DNA of 64,000 nucleotides, from NCBI GenBank assembly GCA_949130485.1, contig OX422205.1, positions 4,260,415-4,324,414 of the forward strand. Reading direction: 5' to 3'. The position numbers and the translations under genes are program-made. Source of the stretch: Agelas oroides. Taxonomy: Eukaryota; Porifera; Demospongiae; Agelasida; Agelasidae. Below are positions 13,501 through 25,500 of the stretch, in pieces; position 1 is the first letter of the stretch; every line of letters begins with the position of its first letter. The notes beneath the pieces were generated by a model, which saw nothing but the letters and a program-made list of their open reading frames with translations, was not told the DNA's origin and searched no databases.

Positions 13501-16500
13501 CTTCAGTATGCCACCATACCACATAATCACAAGGTACACACCACATGGTCACATGTTGGTCAGACTGGTTACTCACCCACTAATAGCACTCCCTGTTGCT
13601 TTTGTGGACTAAGTTTAGCCTCATCTCTAGGTCTTCACCCAGCTTTCTGTCACTTGCAGTACAGTAAAGCAAGCAATGGAAGGCTAGGCAGGGGCATGGG
13701 AACAAGGTTAAATTAATATATAGAATCCTACTCCGTATAGCAGGTATTTTTCGTGGGGCAAAATTTTCGCAGAACCACGATCCATTGTATTATGGAAATT
13801 TTCGCGGGGTTAAATTTTCACAGAAAGCGAAATTGATTTATTGACATTCACCAAGTGCAAAGCAAGCAAGCTATAGTTAATACCAGAGATGCTCGTAACA
13901 GAGACTTTTGTCACATTGTGTAGTAGTTATATGGTTTAATATGGACGCTGTCGTTAGCGGCATGCGGACTAGTATCGCAAGCGGAAGTAGGCTGCATGGC
14001 TTGCGTGAGACTAGGCACGGACAGCAGCAAGCTAAACCAAGAATAAGAGTGGACCCTTGGAGTTTGGTAACTGTCTTCGCAGGATAGCTATTGTAGCAGA
14101 TTAGCAGTGACGTGTTTCATGGACACAACTGTCTGTAGAACTACACGGACGGGGATACGAGTCACAAATTTCGCGGGTTAATTTTTCGCGGATCCCACTC
14201 GACCGCGAAAATTACATCCCCGCGAAAAATACCCGCTATACGGTATTGAAAGAGAAGTTGTAGCACTGATTCTCATTGCTACAAGAGGCCACTGAATATA
14301 AACCACAACCAGTTAAAGCCATCAATTAGTATTAACTAAACGAAATGAAACAACTAATAATTTGAGAGCTTTATTTCCTGTCTGGATGCCGAATATGGCC
14401 TTATTGTTAGCAAAAACAATCTAATAGGCCCTCTAATTGGTGAAAATATTAGCCAATAAGATTTATTTGAAAAATCATTCACAGGTCAGTTCAGTATGTT
14501 AATTGGGGGTTGCATCTGAAGAAAGCTTTTTCTCAAAACCAACTTCAGCCAAAATGGCTAACTACATAGTCTGTCACTAGTTTTGAGGGAAACTTTTTAA
14601 ATGAAAGTATGTAACTTAGCATGTTACTAAAAGCCACAAGCATCCAGAATCATTTGCACTCAGAGTTAATAGGAGAGCTTCATGCTATTTTTAGTAACAT
14701 TTCTAAATATAGCTCTTAGCAATAGCTTTAACTAGTAATTCTGGAGAATGTCTTCTTTTTCAATGCTGCTTTTAGATTTGTTCTTTCCCTGTAAGGGAAG
14801 CTCATCAAGATAGGAAACTGTCTAATGCAATAGGAACAGGTTTAGTCTGATGCCTTGTTCCTGGAAGTTAATCTCTACTGTCACACCATTAACTACCATG
14901 CACACACCACTAACTACCATGCACACACCACACTAGTAAAGGTCAAATATCCAGCTTACACTCTAGCAGCCACTTAATTATCTGCTGTGTTGGATGCACA
15001 CACCACACTAAGGGAAAAGCAGCTGGATATTTGACCTTTAGCAGCCACTTAATTATCTACTGTGTTGGAGTAGGGGGAGTTGCTATAGAGTGAGAATCAT
15101 TAGCTGTCTTAGGGTTGTATCCCTCCCTAGGGGGTGGTCATCACCTAGACCACCCTCCAGGGTTAGCCTGTTTCCAAGGCAACACCACTGTAGAAGAGAG
15201 ATACAAGCAACACCCTTATGTGTTGCCTAAGAAATGAGGTATATCAACACCAGTGCACCTACTGTGAATGATGTGATGGGTACAAATTATTGGTGGCCTG
15301 GATTCTAGAAAAAACCTATCGCATAACGCTTTGCGTATACTCTCCCTCCATTTTGCAAGTTTTACTGTTTGTGCATTATCTGGCATTGCAAGCTAGTTTG
15401 TACATCTTCTCCAGCCCACAACCTTTTGATAACTCACTGGGTGTTGTACTGAAATGCTCACTTCCCTTTTTCCTTAGCGGCTTGTTCCTGCATGTGTTTG
15501 TTTGCCCCCTCACTTCCTCTATACAGTTTTGTTGTGTCTTCTTCAAAGGAAATCTTTCCTGTTTGATAAATAAATGCTACTTCAGTTATACAAACTTTAA
15601 TAGGCTAAGGTTACATAGCAATTCCCATGTGAAACTATTTGCCTTAAATATGAATTTAATAGCAGCTGGGTCTCACTTACTCCCTAAAAATGAATTAATT
15701 TATTGCAGGTGCACTCTTGACCTTTTCCCTCCTCCAGATTTGTGAGTGACCCAGCAGCAGCCAAGACTATCAGGTCAACATTTGCTGGACTTTATTCTCT
15801 GGATTTAGTGAGTCCACCCAACCAACCTGTAAATCAAGATCCCAATTAGGGCATGAAGGGTTTGTAGCCTGTTGACTGTGGTTCTTTGTAATTTAAGTGT
15901 GTGGCAGCTGGTTCAAAGGGGTTCAAAGGAGTGTTCTCTACTCTGGACACTGTCAGGTGACTCTTTATGGTCTTGTGATTAGATTTCCCAACATCTCTGG
16001 CTGGCACACCTGGTTACTACACAGAAATAGGTTTCCTACCTATTCCCAGTAACTCTGTGTACTAAAATTATAATTTTATATATAGACATGCAGTAGTCAC
16101 ATGCTGAGTGTAGTGACATCATACAGATCAGCTTTCTCTGCTTGGCCAATATGGTGGGACACAGTTCCCTTTGGAACTTCTAATGTTTCCTTTGGGTCTG
16201 CCTCAAAACCGACAAGGAGCCATTCAGATGTGCCCAAAACCGACTTGAAGTTAAAAGCTGACTTAGAACTTAACGAAAATCTAAATTGTTTTGGGAGGCA
16301 TGATTGACAGTGCTAGTGGTACTGGGGAGGGAGGGAGGGGTGAAGAGAGAAGGGGGAGGGAGGGAGGGAGAGGAGGGAGGGGAAGGAGGGAGGGAGGGAG
16401 GGAAAAGGAGAGAAGGGAGGGGAGTGAGGAATGGAGGAGAGTGGGAGGAGGAAGGGAAAGATTATAAGCTTGAAAGACATCACACTTGCATGTGTACAAG

Positions 16501-19211
16501 TTTTAAATTTCCTTCACCTGTAGTCCAGGATAATACTTGTACACACCCAATATCTCACCATGATATTACCCAATTTCCTACTAGCGTTAAGTTGATGGAG
16601 GAGGTTGCTGCACGAAGAAGGCAACCAACACTCACTTACCTCATGATCCTTCCTGATTGCATTATCTTGATAACCAACAGCATTATTATATTAACTGTAC
16701 CCACTGCTAGTCCTATTGGACTATTCCATTTAATAAGGGTACCCCCCCATGGATGATTTCTCAGCGTCTGTCCCAGGGGTATGTCTCCATACTCTCTTGT
16801 AAATTTCAGTACCGTAGTGTCCCGTTAATACGCCCCCCCATTTTGTACACTACATCCCGCCTAAAGTGGGGGGGGGGCTTATATTCGAGGATGCAATTAG
16901 TCTCGACTATAAGCCCCCCCCCAAAAGATTTTACGCAAGTGCTATGTACGCAATTAGGACACTTCCAACTAACTATGGCGACGACTTTCAGGATCGGGAG
17001 TACTGTTCGCGGACATCACGTTTACAAAGCTGCGTGGTCTCCCTACATCGGAGAAGAGCTGCCAGTTCAACGTGAGGTCAATAACATTCACGACGACTTC
17101 GCTGTAGCTGTCCTCAAGAACGGCAACACTGTCGGTCATGTACCACGGGAAATTTCCAGAGTCTGCTGGTATTTCTTGTACAAGAGTGGCAGCGAGATGA
17201 CTTGCATCGTCAATGGTGACAAAAGACGTTCTGAAGTTGATGGGAAAGGACTCGTGGTTCCGTGCGTGTACATCTTCAGAGGGAAACAAAAACACCAGAC
17301 TGATAAACCTGTTTGCTAAACTAGCAGCTTAAAACTTGGAACATCTAACCGGCTTTTCTAAAAGCCACAAAACTTACAAAAGATTCACCGACTACTATAG
17401 TCTTACTGAACGCACTTGCAACGTATAGTAAGCACGTGTAGTTTTGATGTTCCAGAAGACGCTCACCGGGGGGCGTTATAACGAGTCAAACTACCCTGTG
17501 CAGGAACGTTGGCGGAAAAGAGGGGGGGGGGCGTATTTTCGAAGGGGGCGTATTAGCGGGACACTACGGTATTTCTAATTCTCCATACTTCTTACTGTCT
17601 GTCCCAAGGGTGTCATGCCAAAAATGTTTGTCCCAGCGTAGGCAGATAGCTCTGTCATCCATAGGGTGGTACCCTTAAATTTATAATGGAATAGCCCATT
17701 GTGTGTTGTATCTGCCTGAAAAAGGTCACTTTGGACCGAAATGTTGTAAGTCAATGAAGATTGATGTACTCAAGGATTGAGAATTATTCTTGAGTGAATA
17801 CAATTGTTAATGTACCTGCTCAATCCTTGGCCCGAGAGATGTACCCATAGTGGCAGTAGCCTCATTCCCAGGCCTCCCAAAGCTGTGGTGAAGGCCTGGG
17901 AATGAGACAAGCCTGGTGGCTGGTTGTGTAGCCCAACACCAGTGTGTGTGTGTGTGACCACCTGCCAGACTGGGATATGCTGTTGCCTAGGCAACACCAG
18001 GATGTTTAGTGAACCAGGGAAAAACCTTGTACCCTGTAACTTGACATGTTTGTCACATCTTGTGTGGTGTCAAGACTGAAAGAGGAAACACGTGCATCCT
18101 TTATGGAGCAGAATGTTCACTGAGTAATAATGCAATTGATAATGCTATATGGTGGATCCTTGATTAGCCGGGTTCTCATCTAAACTTTCGTGTAACAGTA
18201 TCAGTATTATTCCAGAAACTTTGATGCAGCATACAATGGTTCACTACTAAGTGCTGTTTCATTCCAATGTGGGCCTTCGTCAGGCTTGACAAATATGTAC
18301 ATCAATGTGGATGAAATACAACTCTGCTCTAATTTAGTAGTGTTCTTGATGGCATTGGGTATATACCTAGGTGGCATTTGGCATTCAAATGGCATTCAAA
18401 TGGCGTTCAAATGGCATTCAAATGGCGTTCAAATGGCGTTCAAATGGCGTTCAAATGGCGTTCAAATGGCGTTCAAATGGCGTTCAACAGTATGAGTTTG
18501 TTCAGGTGTCCAAAAGGAATCTAATATACTTGATCCAGTGCAGAAGGCGTGGCCTGTAGTACATTGGAGAGACAGGGAACCTGCTTAACATCTAGCTGAA
18601 TGGCCGCAGTCGGACATCAATACAGGAAAGACCGAGAAGCCAGTGGCGGCTCACTTCACTCAGGCACATCACTCGACCTGCAGGTTATGGGGATAGAGAA
18701 TATCAGCCATGAAGATGTAACCCTGAGGAAGCTTCAAGAGGGGTACTGGGTCACCACCCTGGGGATACTTGCTCACACCAGAATGAACTAGAGATGCTGC
18801 TACCGAGTCCACTGACACCACCAATAATATCCCATGGTACCTAGGTGTCCAATGTTGAAATGGTGCTAAATATCCACATTGCTGTCGCTTAGTATTGTGT
18901 CATTGTATGCTACATTAAAGTGCAATTGTCTATTCCCCTCACTTAGATTCTTTCCTTCCTCCTCCCTCCTTCCCTCCTCCCTCCTTCCCTCCTCCCCTCC
19001 CTCCTTCCCTCCCTCCCTCCCTCCTTCCCTCCTCCCCTCCCTCCTTCCCTCCTCCCCTCCCTCCTTCCCTCCCTCCCTCCCTCCTTCTCTCCCTCCCTCC
19101 CTCCCTCCCTCTCTCCCTCTCCCCTCTGTAGACCCCTGAGGGTGACAAAGCTACTGAGATGGCACTCAAAGAGCCAGAGAAGTTTGTCATGAAGCCACAG
19201 AGAGAGGGTGG

Positions 19212-19252
<41 letters not shown>

Positions 19253-22200
19253 CGAGGGAGATGGAAAATGTATGTGCAATAGTTAGCTAGATACTGTAAT
19301 GTGATGTGCGTGATAAGCCTCTGTGATTTTGCCGTTTTTTGCTAATTTAGGTACATTGCAAATGCTAGCCTCAGTTTTTACAAGCACGTAATGAGAGTCA
19401 TGAATAACAGTCCTCAGCTGTGTACTCACCTCTTGTCGACATCACACTACCTGTGTTTCTAACATTCTGTTGGCTTGCTTTGCTTCACACTTTGGTTCGC
19501 TTTGTGAGTTGCTATCACTCCAGGAGGTTATGTAGTTGAATCAAATGCTGGTAGTCATCTTGAATGTGTTCACTCATTCCCAGGCCTGCAAAAACAGAGG
19601 GGGAAGGCTGGTCCATTTTATCACGTGAATGACATCAGTGTCTACTAGGTAGACCCCATCAAAAGAACAAGCTTGAGGCCTTATCTTGTAGTTTCTGCCC
19701 CAAGCGCTGGAGTTTTGAACGTTCGCAAAGCAAAAAACGTACCGCTCCTGGTTCAAAACGAAGAAAGAAGCGTGTGCGAAATGCATTCTTTCAATTAGTG
19801 ACCCCTCCCCCCTCTGTCTACCTAGGTAGATAGAGGGGGGGAGGGTACGGTGGGAAGGCCTGGGAACGAGGCTAGGGTTTGACATCAACATGCCCGTTAA
19901 CCACACCTACCAGAAGCCACTCCCATCATTTTTTTATTAGGGCCTTTTTTCTTTCCAATGCTGTCAGTACTTGCAAAATTTGCAAAAACATTATTATAGA
20001 AATATACAGTAGATACAATCATTTGTAAAGCAGCAGGGCCATACATATTATGAACAAACCAGTACCCACCACACCTGTCTATGTTGCATAACTAACAGCC
20101 TCCTAGCCCCCCACTATTAAGTCAGAAATAAGGTGGAAACCCTGTTGCTATGGCAATGGATACCATAACACAATTACTACTGTCCAAGAGACAAAGAGAC
20201 ACTAACCTTGCCCCCAGGCTCTGCTGTACATGGACATCAAAACTCAGAGGAGGTCCGACACTAGTGTTGTCATATACATCAACACGTGACAAGTTAATTG
20301 CTAACCTCCTGCATTCCTTTGCTTCAAGAACGATTTCTGGGCATCAGAAGCTTCTAGCGTGCTGGGTTCACTCGGGTTGGGGGGTATTTTCAACCATACT
20401 GAAGCTGTCCATTAGGTTGAGATCAATCACTGCCGTTCATCTAGCTCTCTACAGCCACATAAATGTCGTTTGGAGGCATGCAATGTTACTTCTGACTGGC
20501 GAGACACTTTCAGCATCACAAAAAAAAACTAAACCCATCTTGATCTTTGCCGCACAGCATTTCCGATTGTTGTATTGATGGTTTTTAGTCCTTGGAATGT
20601 TCATTAATGCATAGCGCACGTGACCGTGTTGGACCTCCTCTGATCAAAACTTGTAAACCGGAGAGCTTAGTATCTTTTCTCACATGAGTGACATCTAGGG
20701 TGCAAAGGTGAACTTATACTAGCATTCAGAACAGCTAGGTACATAAGTTGCCTGTTACCTTCACTCTTCCAAGTCTCACACACAATTAAACCCCTTTTTA
20801 CCATCCTTTCTATTCAGACGTCACTCACATGAGAAGAGATACCAGGCACTCTCCCACTTTACTGTACTGCCAATCCACAGAAAGCTGGGTGGGACCAGGA
20901 AACGTAGCTACCTTTTGAGTTAAGTCTGCTTAGCTCTGTATTTTGCGTCAGCCCTTCCTCCATCCACAAGTGACCAATTAAGTAGCCTTCTGTGCAGTTC
21001 TAAATTACTTGTGCAAAGTGTGGACGGCATTTTCTGCTCATCCTTTCCAAACACCTGATATCTGCACAGACCAGTTTGCATGACAGTGTGTGTCCTCGTT
21101 CATCTCCTTGGACTAGATGACAAACACATGGCTATTTTTAGTACATAGGCCAGTATGAATCTTGGATTATGATGTGGCTAATTAAGTAATTGCTAACATT
21201 CTTATCCAGTGTCAGGTTACAAGGGTGGGTTGGTTTATGATAACAGCCACTTGTGTGGGTGTTGTATTTATAGTTTACACTGTCAATTAATTATTACTTA
21301 GTCATCCTGGATAGAAGCTCCGTTTTGACCTTATTTGGTCAAAATGGAAGATTTCCTGTTTTGCAATTCCGGGATGGTATGCAACTGTTTAACTATTTTA
21401 AATAACTGTAACTCCACCTAATCTACATAAGGTGTCTCAATTATATTGCACAATTCCTGGTGTATGTGTGTGTTTGGGAAATGTGTGTTAACTGTCCATG
21501 TTTTTCAGACGCATGATTGGATTTGCTAAATATAGCTCTAATTACCACTGGTATATGTCTATAGCCTGCACTGCAATGATGTGTGAACTTAGGCATGTCA
21601 TGATTATTACGGAACGGTTTAGTATGAGGCTGTTTATCCTGTTTGTGTTGACCGACATCTCAGCTAGCATCGTGACAATAGTGATGTCATACCCAGGAAC
21701 ATAATCACCAGTCGCACATGTCCACAGTCCAGGTCGACATGGAGTGTTTTCACACCCACTATGAACACTAATATACAACACCTTGCACACAGCACTTCAA
21801 GTTAGAGGCCCTAATGCTTCATTCTGAGGATCTTCATCAGTTATATTGTTGATCAACACAGACAACACACACATAAGATAGAGTACAAAACACAAAACCA
21901 CAGAAAAAAGTTGTGTGTCGAGTGGGGAAGCACCAACACTGGCTGGCACGTCAATGTTCATTATGTGAAAATCTTCTGCACACACATAAAGTGTGAAGTT
22001 AACCATAATGAGGATATGAGAATGGGAGCGTTTATGGCTTAAATGGGTGGGGCATTTATGGCTTAAGTGGGTGGGACATTTATGGCTTAAATTGGTGGGG
22101 CAGTTGAAGGGTAGATGGGTGGGGCATTTATGGCTTAAGTGGGTGGGACATTTATAGCTTAAATTGGTGGGGCAGTTGAAGGGTAGATGGGTGGGACATT

Positions 22201-22542
22201 TATGGCAAAGTGAGTTACTGTTTTGGGGGGATATGCTCAAAAATGACTCAAGGCATTGCAGCTCTTTGTATTCCACTAAATTCAAGCAGTAAAAATTTAA
22301 CCAGTGAAAGTTGTTGCGTTTACATGCAACCTTTGTCCTCTAAGCATCAGGCTAAAATTTACCAGCAATTTTTTCCAGTTACAACCTTGCATCTAACTTG
22401 TGTCCACTTGAAGATAGCTGCTCCCAGCCTTCCCACTCCTAAGTGTTATTGTCCGCACAAACCTGAGCATAAACCAAAAAGACTAGGCTAGGTCTTAGAA
22501 CAAGGCACTATTGTATCCTTGCCATCACACCCTCATACCCTT

Positions 22543-22593
<51 letters not shown>

Positions 22594-25500
22594 ACACACA
22601 CACACCACACACACACACACACACACTCACACACACACACACACACACACACACCCTCACACACACTGCAGGCAACAACCTTTATGGTGAAGAGGTGGGC
22701 ACTTTCCTCCGGAGAATAGGACGCTCCCCTGAGCGGGAGACCTACATCCTAATGGACAGGGTGCACCCTCCAACTCAGCCAGGATTCATCCTACGAGCTG
22801 GCACATCCCAATTACAGCCCCTCTCACTAGTCAGTGAGCTGGGCATCCTCGGCGTCTACGTCAAGTGAGTATTAAGTGAAAATAAAAACATGGAATTTTA
22901 TACAACCAAGAGTTCATAACAGTAAGAGAGAGTGTGCAGCTCTGGTATACCCAGTCATCTGGACTGTATGATATAGGCAATCAGCAGTGAATATGCTCAG
23001 CAGGTACTTAACATGAAGCCATTCTAGGTGCTAGTGTACTTAGCTGAGTAACACTGTTAGCAAAACCCCCTCTTTTACACAACTAGCTGCTGATTGCCTA
23101 CGTCATACTGTTCAGATGGCAGATGTAGAAACTATATGGGAGTTGCATTGCCTCGTTCCCAGGCTCTCCCCTCGCCCAACGAAAAATATCAAAGGAGGAG
23201 GAGAGCCTGGTATCAATTCGCATGTGATATCGCGGCACAACGCCTTTGCACTAACTATTAAATAACCTGAAACGTCACTCACGTGAAGACAGTGAAGTTG
23301 CTGCGAAGTACTCTCAGCTCAGGAGTTTGTTACAACTCGTTTATTGTTGTGTAGCTATGTTGGAACTTTAAAATGTGGTTGTGATTTTATTTTGTACGCC
23401 AGAGTGTAGCGCTAATCAACTAAAGTCTTTCTTCATAGCTTCGTAGCATTTTTTTTCCAAAGCGGAACATGGTAACATTAAATAGACAAAGTCTTACCTA
23501 CATACTGAGTACTTCTCCACCATCACTGCTGTTTGAGCCGTGCTGAGGTCTCACCAATGAAGTCGCAGTTCACTTTCTTCAGTAGTAATATCGTAGCTGA
23601 TTGAGAGTCAACCTGTCACGTGGCTACATAAATGCGTCACGACTTTTGCAATTATTGCTGTGACATCGTTGTGCCATGATATCATGTGCGAATCGATACC
23701 AGGCTCTCCCCCTCCTTTTTTATCGGGGCAAGGGAGAGCCTGGAAATGATGCTAGGAGTTGCACACTCTTACTATTTGATACAATAGGTACAGGGATGAG
23801 TGTATTGAGGCAGAAACTGATATTAATACAACCTCCACACCTCAGCAGGGACTTTCACGTTACTCATAAGCCCTACATTGAAATTATCAATTCTGAACCA
23901 TACAATTTCACTGCTACATTGTTGCCTTTACCATAGTCTTAAAAGGGTGCCCACCCTCAATAGAGCACCCACCCCCCTTCTTTGGGCCTAACTTCCTGTA
24001 TAGGTCAAAGTTTACTCTAATGAGCACGCATCCTGGAGTGAGCTGATGGAGCGCACTTGTGGAGTGAAGTAAGAAACTTCATGTTATACATTGCCAAAGG
24101 TTAATTGGATTGAACAGCAGGGTTTCCCTCTCTCTATATAGATATTGTGTGTCATAATGTTTGATTTCTACCCGGGGCTACCACATATATATATCATGTG
24201 TCATACGTCATTTGTATGTTTTAAGCGCTGTAATTTAACGTGATAGCCACAGGCCACATGCAGACGGTAAGTAAGATTTTTGATTTCTCTGGCAGCCAGC
24301 TTATGAAAGACAGGCAGGAAGGACAGTCAGAGTGTGCGCACCTATTGTACAAAGGATAGCAGTTGTGTTGGCAGCGACATCAGAATAGGCAGCTGGAGCG
24401 TGAGTATCTACTGTGTGTATACAAGGGCTAACAGTTGTGTAGACAAGCTGAACACAGAAGGTGGTAGAAGTTCTGCTTCACGGCTGAGGTGGTGGCGACT
24501 CCCGTCTGCTGTTTCTCTAAGATGCTTCAAGTAAGGACGATGCATGACAAGCCAGGCTTTGTGTTCAGACTTAGCCTACAGTTAGACAGAGTAGCTGCTT
24601 GGGTAGGACAAATGGCTCCACATATATGATGGTACTACATTGTTGAAAGTATCCGGCTCAGAGACCAAAGCTTAAATATTCAGACTATCTTGAACGCTTT
24701 TTAAAACTAGTATCTGCATATTGCTATTGGCAGATAACTGTTTTGCTGGGCTGTATCTGCAGATACTGTATACACACTACAAGAAGAAAATGCACAAGAA
24801 GTCATTTTAGAGAAAGATAGTATTAAAAATGGAGAGAAGTACTGTTACCGTATAGCGGGTTATTTCCGTGGAGTGCTAATTTTCATTATTTTCGTGGTTA
24901 ACCCCGGTGTCACAAAATTTTCCACCCACACTGAAGTACTGCAGCACTGTCTACACGTGCTAACGTTTGGTTCTTTTTCGCTACTTGTGCCCTGTTGACA
25001 GTGCCCTTGATCCGTAGGGTCCCCTTTCTCAAGCTGTTCCGCGTGTGGTGATGGAGGATGTGAACAGCGAGAAAATTTCCACCCATGAAAATAACCCGCT
25101 ATACAGTAAACGGGGATGGTGCCAAGTATGGCTGCAGCGTTTCCCTGCTGAATAGCCACAGCAGTTCATTCATCATTGAAGCTACTTACAATGTGTGATC
25201 AGTCTGATACTCATACGCGAGTCACATTGCTAGCACACAGGGTAGTGCCTCTCTACCACATAGACCAGTTGAAGTAGTACTGAAAAACTACATTCACAGA
25301 TATCCCCAACAGGATGTCTGTGGAACGTGATTACGTTTCCACGCACATGTGCTTCACAATGAAATGAATGGTGCCTCACAAAAACAGGTAGCCAATGCCA
25401 GTAACACAATAGGAAGTTACTTACAAAATTTCTATGAAAATTTTGGCAGGTTTCAGTTAAGTGAAGACTTAGATAACTGAAAGTTTGGATAAGTGACTTC

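Larger units (their letters stand above)
11817..15737 (+). other. GSS intron
   Basis: 3.9 kb. Contains short CA and TG tracts at ~12150 and ~12260, a polypurine tract at 13029-13175, a degenerate CCTCGTTCCCAG-type copy at 13617-13711 and the CCGTA element at 13733-14243. Near 14880-15060 a ~60-bp motif with CCACTTAATTATCT is duplicated. No other gene seen. Confidence 0.65.
15808..19131 (+). other. GSS intron
   Basis: 3.3 kb. Holds a polypurine tract (16322-16460), the HIRAN-like element (16812-17569), an 11-bp minisatellite (18371-18488) and a 180-nt polypyrimidine tract that abuts the acceptor at 19131. Confidence 0.7.
19214..22671 (+). other. GSS intron bounded by (GT)19 and (CA)n
   Basis: The intron's first 38 bases are (GT)19, so the donor GT is the first unit of the microsatellite. 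Its last ~125 bases (22545-22666) are almost pure (CA)n, broken by short CCACACA and CCTCA steps, then CTGCAG. There is no ordinary pyrimidine tract. Also holds elements at 19573-19874 and 20230-20650 and the minisatellite at 22029-22206. Confidence 0.85.

Noticed and set aside
15290-15745. 151-codon ORF
   Set aside because: Its end overlaps the acceptor and first codons of the GSS exon at 15738 in another frame; the rest is intronic and pyrimidine-rich.
20150-20578. 142-codon ORF
   Set aside because: It falls within an inverted-repeat element and has no recognisable motif on either strand.
24004-24075. Possible final GSS exon reading [18 protein letters not shown]
   Set aside because: The same DNA recurs at ~34210 and ~48640 as part of a repeat family, and the true last exon is at 35476-35650.
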